From a virus, in the IMG/VR virus record IMGVR_UViG_3300007276_000218, positions 1 through 28,379 of that record: a stretch of 28,379 nucleotides of DNA; one strand, written 5' to 3'. The first letter of the stretch is position 1, and every line of letters starts with the position of its first letter. This document shows positions 1-7,903 of this stretch, piece by piece. The notes beneath the pieces were generated by a model, which saw nothing but the letters and a program-made list of their open reading frames with translations, ran no database searches and was not told the origin of the DNA. The position numbers and the translations under genes are program-made.

Positions 1-15
1 CAAAAGGAACACGAC

Positions 16-378
16 ATGAGTACTCCATGGAGAAGCTTAAAAGAATCATATAACACTATGAGATCTAAGCAAGAACTATCAGAAGAAAAACAAGAAGCAC
101 TAGGTGAACTTACAGAGGCACAAGTAGATGCAATTACTCAGCTACTAAATCTCGACGAAATTTCAGCATCTAAGTTAGGCCGTTATGCATCAAAAGCCGT
201 AAAATCCGGTAAAAAAGCCGAAAAGGATATGGATGATTCTTTCGTAGGTGATGATATGGATAAGGCCAAGTTCAAAAAAGGCCAACGCACCATGATGAAA
301 AGAAATAAAGGTGTTGATCGCGCTCTTGATAAAATCAAAGGCAGTTCATTCGTGAAGGTTCACGCCACAGACGACTAA
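16..378 (+). CDS. Unknown basic phage protein, possibly virion-associated
   Basis: 120-residue protein of unknown function. A good ribosome binding site (AAAGGAA) lies just before the ATG. It is hydrophilic and Lys-rich and appears mostly helical: residues 1-45 are charged, and a segment around residues 50-65 (SASKLGRYASKAVKSGKK) is followed by an acidic patch and a basic stretch. I recall similar 'LxxYxxKA' segments in uncharacterised proteins of marine T4-like phages, often beside virion genes; that is memory, not a search. No signal peptide, membrane segment or catalytic motif is visible. It ends at a strong terminator and the next plus-strand gene is the tail tube gene, so it is likely the last gene of an upstream transcript that begins outside this window. 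Confidence 0.7.
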   Translation: MSTPWRSLKESYNTMRSKQELSEEKQEALGELTEAQVDAITQLLNLDEISASKLGRYASKAVKSGKKAEKDMDDSFVGDDMDKAKFKKGQRTMMKRNKGVDRALDKIKGSSFVKVHATDD

Positions 379-390
379 TAAAATACTTGG

Positions 391-418
391 AGGGAGCTTA
401 ATTGCTCCCTTCTTTCTT
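391..418 (+). terminator. Rho-independent terminator after the first gene
   Basis: A 7-bp perfect stem (AGGGAGC / GCTCCCT) with a 6-base loop is followed by the T-rich run TCTTTCTT. It ends the transcript of the gene at 16-378. The stem also contains the stop codon of the small minus-strand gene at 398-526, so the two convergent genes share this DNA. Confidence 0.8.
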
Positions 419-526
419 ATTAAATAGTTCATTATGGCAATGCGGACATAGATAGTGCCAACTCAATTCTTCTTCTAGAACAGGTTCACCGCATCGGGCA
501 CAGGGCACTTCCTTCTTATCACTCAT
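398..526 (-). CDS. Small zinc-ribbon protein (42 aa), minus strand
   Basis: A 42-residue reading frame on the minus strand, starting with ATG at 526 behind a strong AGGAG ribosome binding site (spacing about 7). The translation has two CxxC knuckles: CARC at residues 9-12 and CPHC at residues 27-30, which together look like a zinc ribbon. The intervening part is acidic (VLEEEL), and the tail is short and polar. The start and RBS quality together with the four spaced cysteines make a real gene more likely than chance. It is one of only two minus-strand units I can support and lies between the terminator of the first gene and the tail tube late promoter. Function unknown: small zinc ribbons in phages often bind nucleic acid or RNA polymerase, but nothing here proves that. 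No convincing minus-strand promoter was seen. Confidence 0.65.
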   Translation of the reverse strand: MSDKKEVPCARCGEPVLEEELSWHYLCPHCHNELFNKKEGSN

Positions 527-548
527 TACTTTTCTCCTATGTGATTCT

Positions 549-556
549 TATAAATA
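549..556 (+). promoter_or_regulatory. T4-type late promoter (TATAAATA) for the tail tube gene
   Basis: Exact TATAAATA, the T4 late promoter box read by gp55 with the gp45 clamp. It lies 24 bases upstream of the tail tube ATG, with an AAGGA ribosome binding site in between. Both gp55 and gp45 are encoded in this window, which supports the reading. Confidence 0.8.
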
Positions 557-580
557 TATCATAAGCGCAAGGAATTGTAA

Positions 581-1084
581 ATGGCAAATATCAAACAGAA
601 TTATCTCTCTCCTATTGAATTTCGATTCGTTATTCAAAGGCTTCCGCATGTGACATTCTTTACCCAAAATCTTTCGCTCCCAGGAGTATCACTTAATCCG
701 ATAGAACAACCAACACCATTCAAGAAACTATATCACACCGGTGACTCACTAACTTATGATAGACTTAGTGTAAGTTTCAGAGTAGATGAAAATATGAAGA
801 ACTATATTGAACTCTATAACTGGATGGTTGGTATGACCTTCCCAGATAACTTTGAACAGTTTGCGAATCTGGATGAAAGTCAAGATGGATTATATTCTGA
901 TGCTTCAGTACTAATTATGAGTAATAGTAAAAATCCTAATGTTACTTATAAGTTCAAGAATATCTTCCCTGAATCCATTACTAATATCGACATGGATACT
1001 ACACAGGGTGATATTGATTATGTTATAGCTACATGCAGTTTCGTGGTGGAATCATATACAATTACAGCGGGTAAAAGTAGTTGA
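581..1084 (+). CDS. 19: Tail tube protein, T4 gp19 family
   Basis: 167 residues, close to T4 gp19 (163). Gp19 subunits stack as hexamers to form the inner tail tube. The N-terminal LSPIEFRFVIQRLPHVTFF, the LPGVSL turn, and the central segment with FRVDEN then YNWM, NFEQF and a late FPESIT match the pattern I know for this family in marine T4-like phages. The start follows AAGGAA. Expression should be late, from TATAAATA at 549-556. The stop codon overlaps the -35 box of the uvsY promoter, so no terminator separates them. A gp54-like or other tube-fold baseplate protein is an alternative, since several T4 baseplate proteins share this fold. Confidence 0.75.
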   Translation: MANIKQNYLSPIEFRFVIQRLPHVTFFTQNLSLPGVSLNPIEQPTPFKKLYHTGDSLTYDRLSVSFRVDENMKNYIELYNWMVGMTFPDNFEQFANLDESQDGLYSDASVLIMSNSKNPNVTYKFKNIFPESITNIDMDTTQGDIDYVIATCSFVVESYTITAGKSS

Positions 1085-1109
1085 CATTTTAGAATAAATT
1101 TGGTATAAT
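1081..1109 (+). promoter_or_regulatory. Perfect sigma70 early promoter for uvsY-uvsW
   Basis: TTGACA (1081-1086), a 17-base spacer, then TATAAT (1104-1109): both boxes are perfect. The -35 box overlaps the stop of the tail tube gene. Start of transcription should be near 1116, leaving the GGAG before uvsY inside the leader. Confidence 0.9.
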
Positions 1110-1136
1110 GAATATATTTTGCTTAATGGAGATACT

Positions 1137-1571
1137 ATGAAACTTGATGATATTTATGAAATGTGGGGAAAAGATGGAACAATTGATATGGTTAACGTAT
1201 CTACAGAATCCTCTGAAATACCTAAGCTACACAACAAATATTTTAGGATGTATGTTAACGAAGGACTCAGGCTCAAGAAGCTTAAGGCGGAGTTCAAGCA
1301 ACTAAATAAGCTGAAAACAGAATATTACCGAGGTGAACTTGATATAGATGAACTTCGACAATATGGATGGAAACCACAACCACTGAAGCTATTGAGATCT
1401 GATGTTCCTACGTATGTAGAGGCCGATGATGATATTATCAACCATAGCTTAAAGATTGGGTTACAGGAGGCTGTTGTAGATTACTTGGAATCTATTCTAA
1501 GGCAAATAAATAATAGAGGATTCCAACTCAAGACAATTGTGGATTGGGAGAGATTTAGAACAGGTGGATAA
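1137..1571 (+). CDS. uvsY: UvsY recombination mediator
   Basis: 144 residues (T4 UvsY 137). UvsY loads the UvsX recombinase onto single-stranded DNA covered by gp32. The C-terminal pattern INNRGFQLKTIVDWERFRTG matches T4 UvsY's closing 'IKSRGFAIKHIQDMRAFEAG'. The middle is a helical, Lys-rich segment (residues about 35-75), as in T4. The ATG at 1137 is chosen because GGAG lies 5 bases before it; an in-frame TTG at 1119 is upstream but sits before the ribosome binding site. Its TAA overlaps the uvsW ATG (TAATG), so the two are translationally coupled. Driven by the perfect promoter at 1081-1109. Confidence 0.88.
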   Translation: MKLDDIYEMWGKDGTIDMVNVSTESSEIPKLHNKYFRMYVNEGLRLKKLKAEFKQLNKLKTEYYRGELDIDELRQYGWKPQPLKLLRSDVPTYVEADDDIINHSLKIGLQEAVVDYLESILRQINNRGFQLKTIVDWERFRTGG

Positions 1572-3034
1572 TGTCAGATACAGTATACGTTGAAAAGGTA
1601 GATAATGTCTATGTGAAGATACACGCCGAACCTAGTATTAAAATGGAAATGAATGATTACTTTTCATTCTTTGCTAAGAACTACCAATTCATGCCGGCTT
1701 ATAAGAATAAGTTCTGGGACGGTAAAATTCGACTTCTAAATACTATGACTGGACTTATCTATGGTGGTCTTCTCACGTATATTGCACAGTTCTGTAAGAG
1801 TAGAAATTACAGAATAAAGATTGATCCAGAACTCATGGAAGTTGAAGATATTCCTGAGAACTATGGCATCGAATTAGCAAAAGAATTTGGTGCAACCCTA
1901 ACACCACATGATTATCAAAATAGAGCAGTAGTAGAAGCTCTATCACAAGAACGCAAGTTGTTCTTGTCGCCTACTGCTTCGGGTAAATCTTTCATTATAT
2001 ATCTAATTGCTCGGTATCATGCAGAAAAGCATAATAGAAAGGTTCTTATTATTGATCCTACTATTTCTCTTGTGCTCCAATTAGAAGGCGATTTCACCGA
2101 ATATAACAACGGTAAGAAACTCGATATTCATAAAATCCAAGGTGGTGCAGATAAGAATGTTGAGGCGGCATATACCATTTCCACATGGCAATCACTACAG
2201 AGAATGCCGGCATCATTCTTTTCTAAATTTGATGTAGTAATAGTTGACGAGGCGCATCTAGCATCAGCAAAATCCATCACTGGCATTATGGAAAAATGTC
2301 CACATGTCAGATACAGATATGGTCTTACTGGTACCATTGATGATTCGGAAACTCATAAGTTAGTTCTTACTGGCCTGTTCGGTAACATATCCAAAGTAAT
2401 TACTACCAAAGAACTCATTGACCAAAATAAATTATCAAGTTTCAAGATTAATGGTCTCATTCTAGAGTATTCTAATGCTTCCAGAAAATTAGTATCTAAG
2501 ATGGATTACCAGGCAGAGATCGACTGGATTGTGTCGCATGAGCGCCGTAATAAATATATATGTAACCTCGCCGATAATCTACCTGGCAATACCTTGATAC
2601 TATTCCAATTCGTTGAGAAACATGGTATGGTATTAGAGAAAATGCTCAAAGAAAGCAAAAAGACTGTACACTTTATCCACGGTAAAGTGGATGGTGAAGT
2701 CCGAAATGATGTTAGAAAAATTGTAGAATCATCTAATGACAATATCATTCTCGCCAGTTACGGCACCTTTTCTACTGGTGTAAATATTAAGCGACTTGAT
2801 AATTTGATTATGGCATCTCCGTCTAAGTCAAAAATCCGGAATCTACAATCTATCGGCCGTGTTCTTCGAAAGGGTAACGGCAGTGATTCTGCAACACTCT
2901 ACGATATAGCAGATGACTTACAGTGGAAAAAGAAACAGAACTACGCAGTCAAACATTTTCTTGAGAGAATAAAGATCTATTCTAATGAGAAATTCAAATA
3001 TAAAATCTATAATGTGGAATTAGAAAAAGAATGA
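1571..3034 (+). CDS. uvsW: UvsW DNA/RNA helicase (SF2)
   Basis: 487 residues (T4 UvsW about 503). UvsW unwinds R-loops and branched DNA, drives fork regression and helps shut off origin-dependent replication. Visible: an N-terminal domain with the family pattern NYQFMPAYKNKFWDGKIRL (38-56); Walker A SPTASGKS (133-140); DEAH box (226-229) in VIVDEAHLA; motif III GLTGT near 251-255; motif VI QSIGRVLRKG in the C-terminal half. All key helicase motifs are intact. It overlaps uvsY upstream and the next unknown gene downstream (ATGA). In T4, uvsW is partly late; here no late promoter is seen directly before it, but read-through from the tail tube late promoter at 549 could reach it. Confidence 0.95.
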   Translation: MSDTVYVEKVDNVYVKIHAEPSIKMEMNDYFSFFAKNYQFMPAYKNKFWDGKIRLLNTMTGLIYGGLLTYIAQFCKSRNYRIKIDPELMEVEDIPENYGIELAKEFGATLTPHDYQNRAVVEALSQERKLFLSPTASGKSFIIYLIARYHAEKHNRKVLIIDPTISLVLQLEGDFTEYNNGKKLDIHKIQGGADKNVEAAYTISTWQSLQRMPASFFSKFDVVIVDEAHLASAKSITGIMEKCPHVRYRYGLTGTIDDSETHKLVLTGLFGNISKVITTKELIDQNKLSSFKINGLILEYSNASRKLVSKMDYQAEIDWIVSHERRNKYICNLADNLPGNTLILFQFVEKHGMVLEKMLKESKKTVHFIHGKVDGEVRNDVRKIVESSNDNIILASYGTFSTGVNIKRLDNLIMASPSKSKIRNLQSIGRVLRKGNGSDSATLYDIADDLQWKKKQNYAVKHFLERIKIYSNEKFKYKIYNVELEKE

Positions 3035-3357
3035 GACTCAAACATATAAAATTTAAAGTAGGAGATGATGTTTTGGCTTATGTGGAATCACACTCTACAG
3101 GCGAATACATCATTCATGCGCCCGTTTCAATTGAGATTGATCCTAATCATGGATACATGGCAAAGAATTGGTTAGCATTATCAGAGTCATCATTCACCTA
3201 TATCCAGTCTCGTGATATTCTTTTCATTAATAATGCATCAGAGAATGCAGAGAATTACTACCGTGAATACATTGAATATATTCAAAAACCTGACAGTGAT
3301 TCATTATCAGATGAATTAGAAGCATTCATTGAATCAAAGAGTAGTATTAAACACTAA
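3031..3357 (+). CDS. Unknown protein between uvsW and gene 55; Sm-like barrel possible
   Basis: 108 residues, function unknown. The first 70 residues look like a small all-beta domain (KHIKFKVGDDVLAYVESH, then IIHAPVSIEID, then a strand SRDILFINNA), and a helical acidic tail follows with NAENYYREYIEYIQ. I recall equivalents between uvsW and gene 55 in marine T4-like phages, some annotated as Sm/Hfq-like; this is weak. It overlaps the end of uvsW by an ATGA junction, so it is the third gene of the uvsY operon. The ribosome binding site is poor, so coupling is likely. A minus-strand promoter (3380-3407) points into this gene. Confidence 0.75.
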   Translation: MRLKHIKFKVGDDVLAYVESHSTGEYIIHAPVSIEIDPNHGYMAKNWLALSESSFTYIQSRDILFINNASENAENYYREYIEYIQKPDSDSLSDELEAFIESKSSIKH

Positions 3358-3379
3358 TATATTTTATAACCTTATAGGT

Positions 3380-3407
3380 ATTATACCATAACTAAAACCT
3401 GTGTCAA
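3380..3407 (-). promoter_or_regulatory. Perfect sigma70 promoter on the minus strand, antisense to the uvsW operon
   Basis: Read on the minus strand: TTGACA (3407-3402), a 16-base spacer, TATAAT (3385-3380). Both hexamers are perfect. It diverges from the gene 55 promoter; the two -35 boxes form an inverted repeat (TGTCAACC ... GGTTGACA). Downstream on the minus strand I see no gene, so the product would be RNA antisense to 3031-3357 and uvsW. Confidence 0.6.
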
Positions 3408-3435
3408 CCATTAAATGATAAAATTCGAAAAAAGG

Positions 3436-3464
3436 TTGACAGATATGAAGAATTGTGTTATACT
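3436..3464 (+). promoter_or_regulatory. Sigma70 early promoter for gene 55
   Basis: TTGACA (3436-3441), a 17-base spacer, TATACT (3459-3464). The start of transcription would be near 3471, and GGAGG (3477-3481 region) lies just before the gene 55 ATG at 3485. Serves the 55-47-46 transcript. Confidence 0.9.
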
Positions 3465-3484
3465 AAGAACATTATGGAGGCGAC

Positions 3485-4072
3485 ATGACAGATAAAATTA
3501 AACGTAGATCAAAGAATGATTACATCAATAATGCTGATTTTTACAAGGCACTAGTTGAATATAAGAAGGCATGTAATGAAGCTGAAGAAGCTGGTGAAGA
3601 ATACCCAGTAATCACAAATTATATCGGCAAATGTATCTTCGATATTGCCAACAAACTCAAATATAGATATAACTTTATTAATTATCCTTTCCGTGAAGAT
3701 ATGGTATCTGACGGTATTGAGAATGGTGTTATGGTTGTACGGAACTTCGACCCCGAAAAGTCTAAAAATCCTTTTGCCTACTTTACGCAGGTAATCTATT
3801 ATGCCTTTGTGCGTAGAATCCAAAAGGAAAAGAAACAGCTATACATTAAGCATAAGGTGATGGAAAACTCGGTTCTGCATGGTGATGCTGTTACTCAATC
3901 TGAGCAGGGTGGATCCACTGAAGCCGGTCACATTGATCTTACCACAGACTATATGAATGACTTTGTATCTAATTATGAAGAGTCAATGGAAAAGAAAAAG
4001 AAACCTAAGCAGACTAAGGGTGCTATTGATAAATTCTATACAGATGATGATGAATCTAAAAAACAAGAATAG
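3485..4072 (+). CDS. 55: Late transcription sigma factor gp55
   Basis: 195 residues (T4 gp55 185). This sigma-like protein redirects host RNA polymerase to TATAAATA promoters, activated by the DNA-bound gp45 clamp. The central part aligns by eye with T4 gp55: IANKLKYRYNFINYPFREDM, then DGIENGVMVVRNFDPEKSKNPFAYF, then AFVRRIQKEKKQ, matching T4's 'GLSKRFNFSGY', 'DGIEASIKGLHNFD', 'KNPHAYITQ' and 'FVQRIKKERKE'. The tail is Lys-rich then acidic. Its start has a strong GGAGG and its own early promoter. It is followed after 9 bases by gene 47, so the sigma factor and recombination nuclease share a transcript. The TATAAATA sites in this window are its likely targets. Confidence 0.93.
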   Translation: MTDKIKRRSKNDYINNADFYKALVEYKKACNEAEEAGEEYPVITNYIGKCIFDIANKLKYRYNFINYPFREDMVSDGIENGVMVVRNFDPEKSKNPFAYFTQVIYYAFVRRIQKEKKQLYIKHKVMENSVLHGDAVTQSEQGGSTEAGHIDLTTDYMNDFVSNYEESMEKKKKPKQTKGAIDKFYTDDDESKKQE

Positions 4073-4081
4073 GAGAGTCAC

Positions 4082-5146
4082 TTGAAGGTAGCAATTATTA
4101 CTGATACACATTTTGGTGCCCGAAATGATAACTCGGTATTTTCGACTTACTTTAATAAATTTTATGATGAAGTATTTTTTCCGTACATAGATGAACATGA
4201 GATTAAGACGGTTTTGCATCTCGGTGATCTAATTGACCGCCGTAAATATATCAATTTCTTGACACTACATAACTCAAAGAAATTCATCCGAAATTTGCAT
4301 GATCGTGGTATTACTACTCATATGATACTCGGAAATCATGATACCTATTACAAGAATACTAATGACGGCAATGGTGTAAATGAGATCTTTAGTGATAGTA
4401 CATTTGATCTTTTCTATATCTATCAGAATGATCCTGTGGAATTAGAATTGGGTTCTACTAAAATACTCATGGTTCCGTGGATAACTGCAGATAATTCTAT
4501 TGCTTGTACCAAAGCTATTGCTGATACTAGTGCCCAAATCTTAATGGGTCATCTTGAGATCCAGGGTTTTGAGATGATGAAAGGTCAACCTTGTCATGAA
4601 GGATTCGATAAAAAGCTTTTCAAGAAATTTGACTCAGTGTATTCTGGTCACTTCCACCATCCATCAAAATATGATAATATCGAGTATTTGGGTGCACCCT
4701 ATGAGATGAATTGGACAGATTTTGAGGGTAAACGAGGGTTCCATATACTTGATACTGAAACTCGGGAACTCACATTTATTCCAAATCCATTCAGAATGTT
4801 TCATAAGATCACCTACAGCGATAAAGATCTTACGGTAGAAGATATTGACAATCTGGACACTTCCTTGTTGACAAGTACCTACATTAAGGTTATTATCAAA
4901 GATAAGGAAAATCCCTATATCTTTGATCTATTTGTAGATAAATTGCAATCAGCAGGTGCCGCTGATATTAAAATTGTCGAAGATCATATGAACATGGATG
5001 ATATAGATGAAGATGATCTCATCGACGAGGCACAAGATACTCACACAATACTGTCCCAGTATATTGACGGAATTGAGACTAAATTGAATAAAGTTAAAAT
5101 TAAAACTGCAGTTCATGAACTCTATAATGAGGCGATTAATTTATGA
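4082..5146 (+). CDS. 47: Recombination endonuclease subunit gp47 (Mre11/SbcD type)
   Basis: 354 residues (T4 gp47 339). It is the nuclease partner of gp46 that resects DNA ends for recombination-dependent replication. Metallophosphoesterase motifs are complete: DTHFG (8-12), GDLIDRR (48-54), GNHD (84-87), then GHLE and GHFHHPS. The C-terminal part has a strongly acidic stretch (DDIDEDDLIDEAQD). The start codon is TTG at 4082; I accept it because AGGAG lies 6 bases upstream and the encoded MKVAIITDTHFG begins exactly at the family's first strand. The stop overlaps the gene 46 ATG (ATGA), fitting equal production of the two subunits. Confidence 0.95.
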   Translation: MKVAIITDTHFGARNDNSVFSTYFNKFYDEVFFPYIDEHEIKTVLHLGDLIDRRKYINFLTLHNSKKFIRNLHDRGITTHMILGNHDTYYKNTNDGNGVNEIFSDSTFDLFYIYQNDPVELELGSTKILMVPWITADNSIACTKAIADTSAQILMGHLEIQGFEMMKGQPCHEGFDKKLFKKFDSVYSGHFHHPSKYDNIEYLGAPYEMNWTDFEGKRGFHILDTETRELTFIPNPFRMFHKITYSDKDLTVEDIDNLDTSLLTSTYIKVIIKDKENPYIFDLFVDKLQSAGAADIKIVEDHMNMDDIDEDDLIDEAQDTHTILSQYIDGIETKLNKVKIKTAVHELYNEAINL

Positions 5147-6858
5147 GTGCGTTACACTTCGAGAAAGTTAGATATAAGAACATTCTGTCTACTGGTAATC
5201 AGTGGACCGAAATCGTTTTGGATGCCAATAAATCTACACTTATCATCGGTGAAAATGGCGCAGGTAAATCCACTATGCTGGATGCTATATCTTTTGGTCT
5301 ATACGGAAAGCCCTTTCGAAAGATTAATAAGCCACAACTCGTTAACAGCATTAATGAAAAGGGTCTGGAAGTAGAGGTATATTTCCGAACCGGTGGAAAT
5401 AGCTATAAAATCGTCCGTGGAATAAAGCCTGGCATTTTCGAAATCTGGCGTGGATCAGAACTGGTAAATCAGGATGCAGCGGCAAGAGACTATCAGAGTT
5501 ATCTTGAGGAGAATATTCTCAAACTCAACTTCAAATCTTTCGGTCAAATTGTAGTACTTGGATCTTCTACCTTCGTGCCATTTATGCAATTACCTACTGG
5601 ACAGAGACGCGAAGTTATTGAAGATCTTTTGGACATTCAGATCTTTACCAGCATGAACTATTTGCTTAAAGAAAGGGTGAACACTAATAAGGACGCCCTG
5701 AAAGATCTTAAATATCATGTAGATCTACTTACTAATAAGATCAAAGACGCCAAGGATCATAACGAATCAATTCGCACCATGAAAAAAGATGAAGTGGCGA
5801 AGATTAGAGTTAAGGTTGCGGACCTTTTGAAGTATATAGAATCAGAAAAGGTCAACATTAATACCAACGAAGAGGAAATGCGGGAGCTACTCCACCAAAT
5901 ATCTGATAAGTCGAAGGTTGAGGAAAGGTTAAATCAATACCAAGATCTCATGCGGAGAATGGATACTAAAAATTCTAGACTCAATAAAGACAATTCTTTC
6001 TTCAGTGAGCATAGTGACTGTCCTACATGTAGGCAGGATATTGATGATGAATTTAAGCAAAATATCATACTCAAGAATACTAACGAACTGAAAGAGCTCG
6101 AGGCAGGTATCCGTCAGGGTGATGAAAAGATAAATGATCTTCGTGAGAGATTATCTGAGATTGCTGACATCGGCAAGCTCGTCATAGAAAAGAACCTAAC
6201 CATCCAAGAACATAGGGCCAATATTAATCTCACTAAGAATACATTGGACAGTATTAAGAAAGATCTTGAAGATGCTGAGGCTGAAGTCGAGACAATTGAC
6301 CAAAGTAAAATCGAAGGCTTAAAACTTGAGCTGAAGGATTATAGAGTAAGAGGTGAAGAATTAGTAAATGAACGCGAAGTTCTTTCTGTAGTTTCTGTGA
6401 TGCTTAAAGATGGCGGGATTAAAACGAGAATCATTAAGCAATATGTTCCAGTGATGAATAAGCTGATTAATAAATATCTCGCATCTATGGATTTCTTTGT
6501 TGACTTTAGACTTGATGAAAGTTTTAATGAGACAATTAAATCTAGGTTCCGTGACATATTCTCTTATGCATCATTTTCAGAAGGCGAGAAACTTCGAATT
6601 GACCTAGCATTACTTTTCACCTGGCGTGCAGTATCTAAACTACGGAATTCCGTATCTACTAATCTATTAGTAATGGATGAAATTATGGATAGTAGCCTAG
6701 ATAATGCAGGAACTGAAGAATTTCTCAAAATCATTAATGAACTCACAGAGGATTCTAACATCTTTATTATTAGTCACAAGGGTGATCAGTTATATGATAA
6801 GTTTGAACACACGATTAAATTCAAGAAAACCAAAAACTTTAGCATGATGGAAACATAA
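5143..6858 (+). CDS. 46: Recombination endonuclease subunit gp46 (Rad50/SbcC type)
   Basis: 571 residues (T4 gp46 560). This SMC-like ATPase works with gp47 in end resection. Walker A GENGAGKS (36-43); two coiled-coil arms (about 175-290 and 300-410) around a zinc hook CPTC (293-296); ABC signature FSEGEKLRIDLAL (478-490); Walker B LLVMDEIMD (508-516). All expected parts are present, so it should be active. It begins with an ATGA overlap with gene 47; a GAGG lies about 11 bases upstream. The next gene starts 2 bases after its stop. Confidence 0.95.
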   Translation: MSALHFEKVRYKNILSTGNQWTEIVLDANKSTLIIGENGAGKSTMLDAISFGLYGKPFRKINKPQLVNSINEKGLEVEVYFRTGGNSYKIVRGIKPGIFEIWRGSELVNQDAAARDYQSYLEENILKLNFKSFGQIVVLGSSTFVPFMQLPTGQRREVIEDLLDIQIFTSMNYLLKERVNTNKDALKDLKYHVDLLTNKIKDAKDHNESIRTMKKDEVAKIRVKVADLLKYIESEKVNINTNEEEMRELLHQISDKSKVEERLNQYQDLMRRMDTKNSRLNKDNSFFSEHSDCPTCRQDIDDEFKQNIILKNTNELKELEAGIRQGDEKINDLRERLSEIADIGKLVIEKNLTIQEHRANINLTKNTLDSIKKDLEDAEAEVETIDQSKIEGLKLELKDYRVRGEELVNEREVLSVVSVMLKDGGIKTRIIKQYVPVMNKLINKYLASMDFFVDFRLDESFNETIKSRFRDIFSYASFSEGEKLRIDLALLFTWRAVSKLRNSVSTNLLVMDEIMDSSLDNAGTEEFLKIINELTEDSNIFIISHKGDQLYDKFEHTIKFKKTKNFSMMET

Positions 6859-6860
6859 AT

Positions 6861-7283
6861 ATGAGAGTAGGCTTTACAGCGTCCACATTCGATCTTCTAC
6901 ACGCCGGCCACGTCCTGATGTTACGTGAGGCGAAAGAACAATGTGACCACTTAATGGTTGCATTACAGGTAGATCCTAGTATAGATAGAGAAGAAAAGAA
7001 TAAACCGGTCCAAACCTTAGTCGAAAGATATGCCCAACTTTCGGCTGTAAAATATGTAGATGAGATTATCTGCTATGAGACTGAGGAAGATCTCATTGAT
7101 ATTCTTTCAATGTTTAGAATTGATGTAAAGATTATGGGCGAAGAATATCGCGAGAAGGATTTTACTGGCAGAGAAATCTGTAAACAGAGAGGTATTGAAC
7201 TCTACTTTAATAAGAGATCACACCGATTTTCTACCAGTGGCCTTCGAAATAGAATTTTTAGAATTGAAAGTGATATAACATAA
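6861..7283 (+). CDS. Cytidylyltransferase-like nucleotidyltransferase
   Basis: 140 residues of the small HxGH nucleotidyltransferase family (glycerol-3-phosphate cytidylyltransferase / RfaE-domain type). The nucleotide-binding signature GFTASTFDLLHAGHVLML (4-21) contains the HAGH motif, and the C-terminal RFSTSGLRNRI corresponds to the family's 'STSxLxxRI' motif. An intermediate KIMGEEYREKDFTG fits the substrate loop. Such proteins transfer CMP or AMP to a phosphorylated substrate; the substrate here cannot be told. I recall a similar gene after 46 in marine T4-like phages. It starts 2 bases after gene 46 and its stop overlaps dexA (TAATG), so it belongs to the 55-47-46 transcript. Possible roles are glycan precursor or cofactor synthesis. 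Confidence 0.8.
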   Translation: MRVGFTASTFDLLHAGHVLMLREAKEQCDHLMVALQVDPSIDREEKNKPVQTLVERYAQLSAVKYVDEIICYETEEDLIDILSMFRIDVKIMGEEYREKDFTGREICKQRGIELYFNKRSHRFSTSGLRNRIFRIESDIT

Positions 7284-7903
7284 TGTACGGCAAAAACTTT
7301 ATTATTGACTTCGAGACACTCGGTACAGATATCGTAAATGGATTTCCTGTAGTAGATTGCTCATACATGACGTTTGACGCCGACAGATTTACATCAGATA
7401 ATCCGTATACATACGAAGAATTACTCGATAGTATGCAAAAGATTAAATTCGATGTGGAGGACTATTGCACCAGATTTGGCTATAAACCATCAAAATCCAC
7501 ACTCCAGTGGTGGTCAACTCAACCCCCAGAAGCCCGGAAGCAACTTAAACCACTTCCTTCTGATCTTACTGTCGAGGAATTTGCTGATAAACTGGTCGGT
7601 TATCTTCAGAATAATAAACCTAATTTTTGGTGGTCTCGAGGTAATACATTCGATCCTTTGGTTATCTATAGGATTTTTGATGATATTAATAGAACAGATG
7701 AATTTGCCAAGCTATGTAAATTCTGGGCGCTTCGAGATATTAGAACATATATTGATGCAAAATTTGACTTTAATCCTAAGATCAATAACGGGTTTGTGGT
7801 CGATGAGTGGAAAGATAAATTTGTGAAGCACGATTCTCGACATGATGTAACCGTAGATATTTTAAGACTACAGCTAATTATAAGGACAAATAATGAAGAC
7901 TAA
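7283..7903 (+). CDS. dexA: DexA-like 3'-5' exonuclease
   Basis: 206 residues (T4 DexA 227). DEDD-family exonuclease that degrades DNA from the 3' end. Motifs match T4 DexA: FIIDFETLG with D9 and E11; TLQWWSTQPPEARK versus T4 'TIEWWKNQSPEARK'; WWSRGNTFD versus 'WCRGMSFD'; CKFWALRDIRTYIDA versus 'CKFWNQRDIRTRIEA'; HDSRHDVTVDIL versus 'HDSIHDCAKDIL'. The four acidic residues and the catalytic His are kept. The N-terminal metal pair follows the start closely, so the ATG at 7283 is right. It overlaps the preceding gene by TAATG and the dut start by 11 bases. Confidence 0.9.
   Translation: MYGKNFIIDFETLGTDIVNGFPVVDCSYMTFDADRFTSDNPYTYEELLDSMQKIKFDVEDYCTRFGYKPSKSTLQWWSTQPPEARKQLKPLPSDLTVEEFADKLVGYLQNNKPNFWWSRGNTFDPLVIYRIFDDINRTDEFAKLCKFWALRDIRTYIDAKFDFNPKINNGFVVDEWKDKFVKHDSRHDVTVDILRLQLIIRTNNED

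Noticed and set aside
1119-1136. TTG start for uvsY
   Set aside because: Lies before the GGAG ribosome binding site that serves ATG 1137, and adds residues not seen in T4 UvsY.
4868-4896. TTGACA-N17-TATTAT inside gene 47
   Set aside because: Good boxes but within coding sequence and 250 bases from gene 46, which is already coupled to 47; treated as chance without transcript data.
7374-7826. Plus-strand frame (150 aa) inside dexA
   Set aside because: Different frame of a clear DexA homolog; composition is not protein-like and no RBS.
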